Positions 6,292 through 12,240 of a stretch of DNA of 12,240 bases are shown here, in pieces. Made by a program: the position numbers and the translations under genes. Source of the stretch: Actinomycetota bacterium (lineage in GTDB: Bacteria > Actinomycetota > Thermoleophilia > UBA2241); the NCBI GenBank assembly GCA_003158705.1, contig PMKX01000216.1:506-12745 (forward strand), given 5' to 3'. The notes beneath the pieces are model-generated. The model ran no database searches, was not told where the DNA came from, and was given only the letters and a program-made list of their open reading frames with translations. Positions within the stretch are counted from its first letter, which is position 1; every line of letters begins with the position of its first letter.

Positions 6292-7083
6292 TCAGGCCAA
6301 CCTGCTTGCCTGCGCTACGGCAGCCAGCACGGCGGCCGCGACGCTCTGCGGAACACGGCCGTACTCGAGAACGGCGATGCCGGCCGCCGTCATGCCGCCA
6401 GGCGAACACACGGCACGCACGATCGCCTCGGGATCGGGCTCCAGCTCTCCGAGGGCCGCGGCGCCCGCCACAGCCCCAGCGGCCAGCCGATGTGCCGTGC
6501 CGGCATCCAAGCCGGCGGCACGACCGCCTTTCTCCAGTGCCGCCAGGAACAAGGCGGCGAAGCCCGGCCCGCAGCCTGAGAGGGCCGTGGCCGCGTCGAA
6601 CAGCGCTTCGTCGACGGTCACGACCTCGCCGACGAGGCCGAAGACCTCCTCCACCCCGCCGACGTCGTCGCCCAGCGTGCCCGGTGCCAGCAAGAGCACG
6701 CCTTTGCCCACGGCCACGGCGACGTTGGGCATGATGCGGCCCACTCTTGTCTGGGCCGGCAGCGACGCCACGAGTGTGGCGACCGGGATGCCGGCCGCCA
6801 GCGACACCACGAGTTTGCCCTGCAGATGTGAGCGAACGCCGGCCAGAGCCGCGGCCACGTCGCGCGGGCGCACGGCCAGCACGACCATGCGCGCGGCGGC
6901 CACCAGCTCGGTCGCCGACGCAGCCTCCTCGCCGCCGCACTCGCGGGCCAAGTCGGCGGCGGAGTGCTCTACGAGGTCATAGAAGTGAAGCCTGGGGCGC
7001 TCGCGGGCCGCGATCTGCGGCCGGCTCCAGCCCTGGGCCAGAGCGCGCGCGATGTGGCCACTGCCGAGCAGGCCGACGTCCAT
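6292..7083 (-). CDS. proC: Pyrroline-5-carboxylate reductase
   Basis: ProC reduces 1-pyrroline-5-carboxylate to L-proline with NAD(P)H. The 263-residue protein has the dinucleotide-binding start GLLGSGHIARAL at 4-15, the strand VVLAVRPRDV at 67-76 (usual V-K-P form), VVSLAAGIP at 92-100, RIMPNVAVAVGKG at 116-128, ALSGCGPGF at 167-175, and the signature VCSPGGMTAAGIAVLE at 225-240, where Met replaces the usual Thr of PGGTT. Start ATG at 7083 is 13 bases after sepF, with only a weak ribosome-binding element, so it is probably coupled. It occupies the place of the membrane gene yggT/ylmG in the usual sepF-yggT-divIVA order. No proA or proB is nearby. Confidence 0.95.
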   Translation of the reverse strand: MDVGLLGSGHIARALAQGWSRPQIAARERPRLHFYDLVEHSAADLARECGGEEAASATELVAAARMVVLAVRPRDVAAALAGVRSHLQGKLVVSLAAGIPVATLVASLPAQTRVGRIMPNVAVAVGKGVLLLAPGTLGDDVGGVEEVFGLVGEVVTVDEALFDAATALSGCGPGFAALFLAALEKGGRAAGLDAGTAHRLAAGAVAGAAALGELEPDPEAIVRAVCSPGGMTAAGIAVLEYGRVPQSVAAAVLAAVAQASRLA

Positions 7084-7096
7084 CGTCGCCGTCAGA

Positions 7097-7621
7097 TCAG
7101 AACTGGTTGAAGAAGCCCTTTTCGAGGAGCCGTGCCTTCTCCTCGGCCGACACTTCCACGTTGCGCGGTGTGAGCAGGAAGATCTTGTCGGCTATGCGCT
7201 GCATGCCCCCGTCGAGGGCGTACGTGAGGCCGCTGCAGAAGTCGATCAGTCGCTTGGCCAGCTCAGTGTCCGAACCCTGCAAGTTGACGATGACGGGGAT
7301 GTCGACCTTGAACTTGTCGGCGATCTGCTGGGCGTCGTTGAAGTTCTTGGGCACGACCAGGTGCACTTCCACGCGTGCCGGCCGCATGGGCTCGACGGCG
7401 CGCACAGACGATCGGCCCGGGCGCGCCGGCTCCTCGCTGAAGATGTCGTCGTACTCGGTGCGACCGCGCGAGCCGCGTGAGAGCTTGCGCACATTGGGCC
7501 GTTCCTGGTACGACCGCTCCAGCTCGTCTTGCGGAGCCATGGTCTCTTCCTCGTCGTACTCTTCCTCGTCGGCGACGCCGAAGTACACCAACACCTTGTG
7601 CCACGAATCGCCCAGGCCCAT
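7097..7621 (-). CDS. sepF: Cell division protein SepF
   Basis: SepF binds membrane through its N terminus and FtsZ through its C-terminal domain, helping to anchor and align the Z ring. The protein has 174 residues. MGLGDSWHKVLVYFGVAD at 1-18 is the amphipathic membrane-binding start, followed by an acidic linker (DEEEYDEEE at 18-26) and a charged region to about 80. The SepF core covers 84-156, with VEVHLVVPKNFNDAQQIAD at 84-102, VIVNLQGSDTELAKRLIDF at 110-128, and LDGGMQRIADKIFLLTP at 136-152. It ends in an extension, LLEKGFFNQF. ATG at 7621 lies 18 bases after yggS, with an AAGGTGG element upstream. ftsZ is not within the window. Confidence 0.97.
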   Translation of the reverse strand: MGLGDSWHKVLVYFGVADEEEYDEEETMAPQDELERSYQERPNVRKLSRGSRGRTEYDDIFSEEPARPGRSSVRAVEPMRPARVEVHLVVPKNFNDAQQIADKFKVDIPVIVNLQGSDTELAKRLIDFCSGLTYALDGGMQRIADKIFLLTPRNVEVSAEEKARLLEKGFFNQF

Positions 7622-7639
7622 CGCTTCACCACCTTCAAG

Positions 7640-8329
7640 TCAGAACAGGACGCTCCCCACACGCACTATGGTCGCACCTTCCTGCACAGCAACCTCATAG
7701 TCGGAACTCGTGCCCATCGATAGCTCCGCGAAAGTATATCGGCCGCGCCACTGTTCCGAAAGTCGCCGGGCATGCTCGCGGACGTCGGCGAACAAGGGTC
7801 GTGCCTGCTCCGGATCGTCGGAGAGTGGCGGCATGCACATGAGGCCGGCGAAGTTGACCTTGTCGCAGGCGCTGGCCTCGTCCAGAAAAGCCGCCACTTC
7901 GCTCGGCTTCAGGCCGCTCTTGGTCTCTTCCTCGGAGAGGTTGAGTTCCAGCAGCACGCGGACCGGCCGCTGGGCCCGCGCCTGTATCTCCTGGACGACG
8001 CTCATGGTCCACACCGAGTGGATCAGGCGCACGATGGGCAGCACCAGCTTGGTCTTGCGACTCTGCAGATGGCCGATGAAGTCCCATACGAACGCATCGC
8101 CACACAGCTTGTGCTTGACGACCAGAGCCTGAGCGCGATTCTCGCCCACCAGGGGGATGCCTGCCTCGACGAGTACCTGCATGTGCTCGGCAGGCACGTA
8201 CTTGGTGGCCACCAGTATCTCGACAGGTTCGCCGTCACGTCCGCCGGCCTCGGCCGCCGCGGCGACTCGCCGGCAGACCTCAGCGTAGCGGGCGCGGATC
8301 GACTCTGCATCACCAGTGAACTCCGTCAA
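7640..8329 (-). CDS. yggS: YggS/PLPBP-family pyridoxal phosphate homeostasis protein
   Basis: This family folds like the N-terminal barrel of alanine racemase, binds PLP, and affects vitamin B6 and amino-acid homeostasis without known catalysis. The chosen form has 229 residues, the family norm. The PLP lysine is Lys43 in LVATKYV. Other motifs are GENRAQ at 62-67, WDFIGHLQSRKTK at 82-94, and LSMGTSSDYEVAV with GATIVRVGSVLF at the end. The frame stays open to 8509 inside pgeF, but the added residues are unrelated. TTG at 8329 is chosen because it overlaps the pgeF stop as TTGA, follows GGGAG by a normal distance, and begins exactly where homology should start. Placement between pgeF and sepF is typical of Gram-positive division clusters. 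Confidence 0.93.
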   Translation of the reverse strand: MTEFTGDAESIRARYAEVCRRVAAAAEAGGRDGEPVEILVATKYVPAEHMQVLVEAGIPLVGENRAQALVVKHKLCGDAFVWDFIGHLQSRKTKLVLPIVRLIHSVWTMSVVQEIQARAQRPVRVLLELNLSEEETKSGLKPSEVAAFLDEASACDKVNFAGLMCMPPLSDDPEQARPLFADVREHARRLSEQWRGRYTFAELSMGTSSDYEVAVQEGATIVRVGSVLF

Positions 8330-9153
8330 GTCCCGCTCCCCTCGCTGTCGCCATCGGCAAGCCACGCTATCGCGACTTGACGGCCAGTCAAGCCCCGGTC
8401 GCGCCGGTGTGAGAAGAAGCGTGCGTCGCAGCTCGTGCATAGCCGCGGGTTGACGATCGCCGCCGGGGCCACACCGCGGCGCTCCAGGTCGATCGCGGCA
8501 CAGCGCCACAAGTCCACGGCGGCCTCGTCGCTCTCACGAAGAACGACCTCGGCACCGAAGTGCTGCGCGAACTGGTCCGCTACGTCGTCGGCCGCGGCGA
8601 AGCAGCACGGCCCGATACTGGGCCCGACGAGCGCCGCGCGCGGCACGCCGAGCGTCGCGACAGTCTGGACCAGCGTGCCCACGACGCCGGCGAGCATGCC
8701 GCGCCAGCCGGCGTGGGCGAGTGCGATGACAAGGGCACCTGTAGCCGTCTCGCCGACGACGAACACCGGTACGCAGTCGGCGAAGCTGGTGACCAGGGCC
8801 ACACGCGGGACCGCCGTCACCAGGCCATCGGTGTCGTGTATCACGTCGTCGCGGGAGCGAGCTCCCCGGCCCCGCTCCCGCTCGCCGATCACGGCCACGC
8901 GCGTGCCGTGGACCTGGCCCGGGATCACGAGCTCGTCGAGGCCGAGAGCCAACGCCTCGCAGAGCAATCCGCGGTTGTGCAGTACGACGGCCGGGTCGTC
9001 GCCGACAGACAGTCCCAGATTGAGCTGCGCGTACGGGCCGCGCGAGACGCCGCCGGCTCGGGTGGAAAAGACCACCCGAGCGGCGCCGTACTCGGCCGTG
9101 AGCAGCTCGAGAGCGCCGAGGTGCCGCGTAATCAGATGCGGGGCCGCGTTCAA
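8326..9153 (-). CDS. pgeF: PgeF/YfiH-family peptidoglycan editing factor (laccase domain protein)
   Basis: PgeF proteins are cytoplasmic enzymes with a multicopper-oxidase-like name but, in the family, purine nucleoside phosphorylase and related activities; in E. coli PgeF keeps wrong residues out of peptidoglycan stems. The protein has 275 residues. Signatures are FSTRAGGVSRGPYAQLNLG at 29-47, VGDDPAVVLHNR at 50-61, PGQVHGTRV at 78-86 (His82), TSFADCVPVF at 122-131 (Cys127), LAHAGWRGMLAGVV at 145-158 (His147), and GPSIGPCC at 177-184, so the His-Cys-His metal triad is intact. The start is TTG at 9153, overlapping the protease stop as TTGA; its ribosome-binding site is weak, so coupling or another start cannot be excluded. 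Confidence 0.93.
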   Translation of the reverse strand: MNAAPHLITRHLGALELLTAEYGAARVVFSTRAGGVSRGPYAQLNLGLSVGDDPAVVLHNRGLLCEALALGLDELVIPGQVHGTRVAVIGERERGRGARSRDDVIHDTDGLVTAVPRVALVTSFADCVPVFVVGETATGALVIALAHAGWRGMLAGVVGTLVQTVATLGVPRAALVGPSIGPCCFAAADDVADQFAQHFGAEVVLRESDEAAVDLWRCAAIDLERRGVAPAAIVNPRLCTSCDARFFSHRRDRGLTGRQVAIAWLADGDSEGSGT

Positions 9154-9797
9154 TAGCGACCCGGCAAGAGCACGGTCGCCGCCCAGTCCAGGGCTGCGCC
9201 TACGGTACGCGAGAAGAGGGCCGGCTCAGCGACCATGACGACCAGCACAACAGGAAGCATGTAGGCCGAGTAGCGGTCCAGCCTGAGCCAGTGTCTGTAG
9301 AGGCGCAGCGGCAGCAGGCCGCCCACAACGCGTGAGCCGTCCAGGGGCGGCAGCGGAATGAGATTGAGTGTGCCCAGCACGACGTTGAGAACGAATGCCA
9401 GGGTAAGGGCGTCGACGACGAAGGCGGACGTGCCACGCACGACCCAGATGGCGGCTGCGGCCGTGCAAGCGAGCGCGTAGTTCGCGAGCGGACCAGCGGC
9501 GCCCACGAGCATCATGTCGCGCCGCGGCGCCCGCAGAAGCGCAGGCGTTATGGGCACCGGCTTGGCCCAGCCGAAGAAGAAGCTGCCGCCCGAGGCCAGG
9601 AAGCTGAGCACGAGCATGGCGCTCCCCCAGGTGTCGAGATGCACGAGCGGGTTGAGGCTCAGGCGTCCGAGCCGGCGCGCCGTCGGGTCACCGAGGGCGG
9701 CTGCTGCGGCGCCGTGCGCGAGCTCGTGCACGACTAAGCTGGCCACCAGCACCGGCAGGGTCAGGAGGAACTCGAGCAGCAGGCTGGTCTTCACCAC
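9150..9797 (-). CDS. M50-family site-2 protease-like membrane metalloprotease
   Basis: This is a 215-residue integral membrane zinc protease of the short M50 group, without PDZ or CBS domains. The zinc motif HELAH is at 24-28 inside the first hydrophobic segment, NPLVHLD is at 49-55, GWAKPVP at 76-82, GPLANYALA at 102-110, and NLIPLPPLDGSRV at 145-157 holds the third zinc ligand, Asp153. Hydrophobic segments near 5-25, 58-78, 95-120, 127-147 and 178-195 support a polytopic protein. Such enzymes cleave substrates within membranes, often regulatory proteins, but no substrate is visible here. The GTG start at 9797 is nine bases after the preceding stop, with a poor ribosome-binding site; a second GTG follows immediately. 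Family is clear; biological role is unknown. Confidence 0.92.
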   Translation of the reverse strand: MVKTSLLLEFLLTLPVLVASLVVHELAHGAAAAALGDPTARRLGRLSLNPLVHLDTWGSAMLVLSFLASGGSFFFGWAKPVPITPALLRAPRRDMMLVGAAGPLANYALACTAAAAIWVVRGTSAFVVDALTLAFVLNVVLGTLNLIPLPPLDGSRVVGGLLPLRLYRHWLRLDRYSAYMLPVVLVVMVAEPALFSRTVGAALDWAATVLLPGRY

Positions 9798-9806
9798 GCG
9801 CCGAGC

Positions 9807-12240
9807 CTACAGCATGCGCCGTGCGGCTTCGAGCTCCGCCTCGCGACCGTCGATGGCGCCGTCGATCTTCAGGTGCAGAAGGTCGCGCAGCGTGACTCCC
9901 ATCCGGCGCGACGAGCTGAAGCCGAGCGCCAGCAGATCGTCGCCGCTCACCGCCAGCTGCACGTGTCGGGTCGTGTCGAGGAATCTGCCGAGTCGCCGCT
10001 GCGCCTCACCGGACGGCTGCAAGGCCATGGCAGCGAGCAGTGCGTCTGCCGGCTCCCCAAGGGCAGCGTCATACAGATCAGGCTCGCTGGGTCCACGGTG
10101 CACGAGGTCGGCCAGGCGCCGGCCGACCACCAGCGAGCGAGCCAGCGCGTCTCTGTCGCGGCGCCGGAAGCGCATGCGCAACGCCCAGGCGCTGATCTCC
10201 TCCGGCGCCAGGGCACGGAGCAGCCACATGAGGCGCGCGCGCCACAGCGGCACCTCCGCCGCCAGCCTGTGGTGCCGCCAGAGAGCGTCCGTGACCGCGA
10301 CAAGCTCAAGTGCCTCGTCGTCGGCTCGCAGGCGCGCATGCACGGCCTTCTCGATGCCCAGCGAGCGCAGGCGCCGCAAGCCGAAGTCGACGCGCGGCTC
10401 GCTGAGCAACAGCACGAGCTCGTCGCGCAAGCGGGCCGACGAGAGATCGCCGATCAGGTCCATCTCACTGCAGCTCTGCGCCAGATTGAGCGTGTGCGCG
10501 TCCATGCGCAGCCCGTAGCGGCTCTCGTAGCGGATGGCGCGCAAGATCCGCGTCGGGTCCTCGATGAAGCTCAGGTTGTGCAGGACGACGATGCGACCGT
10601 GCGAGAGATCCTCGCGGCCGCCGAAGTAGTCGAGCATGGCTCCGTAGCTCTGCGGCTCGAGCGACACGGCCAGCGCGTTCATGGAGAAATCACGCCGCGC
10701 CAGATCGCTGCGGATGCTGGCATGCTCTACCTTGGGCAGTGCAGCGGGGTAATCGTAGAACTCCGTGCGCGTTGAGGCTACGTCCACACGCAGCCGATCG
10801 GCTGCGTCCCCGGCGGGGGCGACCACGACCGCCGTCTGGAACTTGCTGTGCGCCCGCATGTGGCCGCCCAGCCGCTCCGCCAGCCGACCGGCGAACTCGA
10901 TGCCGTCACCCTCGACGGCGATGTCGATGTCGATGGTGCGCTCGCCGAGGAGCAGGTCGCGGACCGCGCCGCCGACCAGGTACACGCCACGGTAGTCGCC
11001 GGCGATCGCCTGGATATGGGCAAAGAGCTCGTCCATGCCCAGCTCCAACAGGCTGCCGGCCAAGTCGCCCGCCGCTGTCGGCTCGGTCTCTTCCGGCAAG
11101 CTGCTCTTGATGATGTCGCGCCGCATGACCATGCCGGCAAGATCGGTCACGAGGAGCGGCTTGCCCGGCACGGCTTCAGCTACCGGCACCCAGCCCATCG
11201 GTGCCTGTGTCAGCAGAGCCTTGACCTCCGCGAGGGGCGCTTGCCGGCTCGCCCAGTCTACGTGACTCGTCATGACCGCCTTCACCGGGGCGTGGCCGAG
11301 AACGTGCCCGGCGGCCTTCTCGAGGTCGGACCGCGTCACCGTGCCGACCACCTCATCGCCCTCGGCCACCAGCGTTCCCCCCAGACCATGCCGGCGACAG
11401 AGCAAGAGGGCCGCGTCTACGGGCGAATCGGCGCTGACCAGGTACCACTGCGCCTGCATGACGTCGCCTGCCGAGGGCGCCGGCCGCAGCGCGTCGAGGA
11501 CGGCCTCGGCGAGCGCGGCCCGCACGGTCTGCAGATCGGTGTCGCGCAGCACGGCGGAGGCGGCGGCGGCGTGGCCGCCTCCGCCCAGTGGCTTCAGCGC
11601 CTGCGCGACATCGAGCGACTTGCTGTGGCTGCGCGCTGTGATGAAGACGCGCTCCTCCATCTTCACGAGCAGGAAGAAGGCGTCACAGCCTGTGAGATCC
11701 ATCATCGCGTGGGCCACCACGCTCACGCCCTCGACGTAGAGCGGCTGCTCTACGGCAGCCACAAGCACGGCTACTCCGGCCACGTCGAGCAGTCTGCAGT
11801 CGTGCAGCGCTTTGGCCAGCGTGCTGCGCTGGCCGGGCGTGAGCGGCAGATGGAGGTAGTGTTGGATGAGGCTCTGGTCGGCGCCCTGGCGCATGCAGAA
11901 CGCCAGAGCCTGTGCATCGCGCTCGGTCGTAGTCGAGAAGGTGAGCGAACCCGTGTCCTCGTGGATGCCCAGGGCGAACACGGTGGCCTCGAGCGGTGTG
12001 ACGGGCACGCGCCGCTCGGCGACGATGCGCAGCATCAGAGTGACGAGCGAGCCGTCGTCGGACACGATCAGGTGCTCAGGATCGGTGAACGGCGGCGGCC
12101 TGTCCACGTGATGATGGTCGAAGACGACCACCTCCACACCCTGGCGCGAGCACAGGGCGCCGAGATCACCGAGACGATTGGGGTGCGTCGTGTCGACAAT
12201 GATCAAACGATGCACGCTGTCGAGATCCACGTCGGCGGGG
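9807..12240 (-). CDS. DHH-CBS-tRNA nucleotidyltransferase fusion (CCA/A-adding type), 5' end outside window
   Basis: About 810 C-terminal residues are visible and the frame runs past the right edge. A GTG at 12230 is most likely internal, because a complete DHH domain needs some 60 more residues. Numbering from that GTG, the DHH phosphoesterase domain has VFDHHHVD at 36-43 and the DHHA1 motif LGGGGHAAA at 215-223. Two CBS repeats cover about 253-375. The class II nucleotidyltransferase head has LVGGAVRDLLLG at 418-429, the metal pair in IDIDIAVEGDG at 433-443, RRDFSMNAL at 512-520, and IEDPTRILRAIRYESRYGLRM at 556-576; a helical tRNA-binding tail follows. The role is repair or synthesis of the tRNA 3' CCA end. 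Whether it adds CCA or only A (a split system is known in Aquifex) cannot be told from sequence. It may not belong to the same pathway as the division genes downstream. Confidence 0.93.
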   Translation of the reverse strand, partial: PADVDLDSVHRLIIVDTTHPNRLGDLGALCSRQGVEVVVFDHHHVDRPPPFTDPEHLIVSDDGSLVTLMLRIVAERRVPVTPLEATVFALGIHEDTGSLTFSTTTERDAQALAFCMRQGADQSLIQHYLHLPLTPGQRSTLAKALHDCRLLDVAGVAVLVAAVEQPLYVEGVSVVAHAMMDLTGCDAFFLLVKMEERVFITARSHSKSLDVAQALKPLGGGGHAAAASAVLRDTDLQTVRAALAEAVLDALRPAPSAGDVMQAQWYLVSADSPVDAALLLCRRHGLGGTLVAEGDEVVGTVTRSDLEKAAGHVLGHAPVKAVMTSHVDWASRQAPLAEVKALLTQAPMGWVPVAEAVPGKPLLVTDLAGMVMRRDIIKSSLPEETEPTAAGDLAGSLLELGMDELFAHIQAIAGDYRGVYLVGGAVRDLLLGERTIDIDIAVEGDGIEFAGRLAERLGGHMRAHSKFQTAVVVAPAGDAADRLRVDVASTRTEFYDYPAALPKVEHASIRSDLARRDFSMNALAVSLEPQSYGAMLDYFGGREDLSHGRIVVLHNLSFIEDPTRILRAIRYESRYGLRMDAHTLNLAQSCSEMDLIGDLSSARLRDELVLLLSEPRVDFGLRRLRSLGIEKAVHARLRADDEALELVAVTDALWRHHRLAAEVPLWRARLMWLLRALAPEEISAWALRMRFRRRDRDALARSLVVGRRLADLVHRGPSEPDLYDAALGEPADALLAAMALQPSGEAQRRLGRFLDTTRHVQLAVSGDDLLALGFSSSRRMGVTLRDLLHLKIDGAIDGREAELEAARRML

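Noticed and set aside
7640..8509. Extended yggS start giving 289 residues
   Set aside because: The first 60 residues are a pgeF shadow; TTG at 8329 gives the normal family length and a TTGA overlap.
9873..10775. 300- to 334-codon plus-strand frames opposite the nucleotidyltransferase
   Set aside because: These are antisense shadows of a gene with clear conserved motifs, with skewed composition and no family signatures.
1..12240. Possible mobile element, defence island, CRISPR array or tRNA/rRNA gene
   Set aside because: I saw no transposase, integrase, direct-repeat array, terminal inverted repeats or recognisable RNA gene; the gene content is conserved housekeeping throughout.

Overview
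This is a GC-rich window in which every supportable gene lies on the minus strand, so it reads from 12240 down to 1. Codon choice strongly favours G or C at third positions. GTG and TTG starts are common, and neighbouring genes overlap by 4 bases or lie only 1 to 18 bases apart. The gene set (SepF, DivIVA, PgeF, YggS, PyrR-regulated pyr genes) points to a high-GC Gram-positive bacterium, most likely a non-model actinobacterial lineage. That placement is an inference; nothing here fixes genus or class.

Region 1 (12240 to 6292) looks like one tight operon. It starts with the C-terminal ~810 residues of a very large DHH-CBS-tRNA nucleotidyltransferase fusion that runs off the right edge. An M50 membrane metalloprotease, PgeF (peptidoglycan editing), YggS (PLP homeostasis), SepF (Z-ring anchoring) and ProC (last step of proline synthesis) follow.

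Region 2 (6291 to 3564) begins with a recognisable promoter in a 116-base gap. It carries divIVA, a DUF167/YggU gene, lspA (signal peptidase II) and an rluD-type pseudouridine synthase.

Region 3 (3567 to 1) is the pyrimidine operon pyrR-pyrB-pyrC-carA, with carA cut by the left edge. Its 118-base leader holds a TTGACC/TACTGT promoter, a very good match to the PyrR-binding RNA loop, a possible 16-codon leader peptide whose stop overlaps the pyrR start, and an intrinsic terminator whose U-run ends at the pyrR ATG.

The order pgeF-yggS-sepF-divIVA-lspA-rluD-pyrR-pyrB-pyrC-carA is the one known from Bacillus subtilis (ylmD-ylmE-ylmF ... divIVA ... lspA-ylyB-pyrR ... pyrB-pyrC-pyrAA). Here ylmG, ylmH, ileS and pyrP are absent, and proC and a DUF167 gene sit in their places. 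The content is therefore mostly a conserved housekeeping cluster joining cell division, envelope maturation and UMP synthesis. I see no RNA genes, insertion sequences, CRISPR arrays, phage genes or defence systems. The most interesting object is the pyr leader, which appears to combine a PyrR loop, a leader ORF and a terminator. No gap of more than 300 bases lacks a gene; the two largest gaps are 6176-6291 and 3446-3563.
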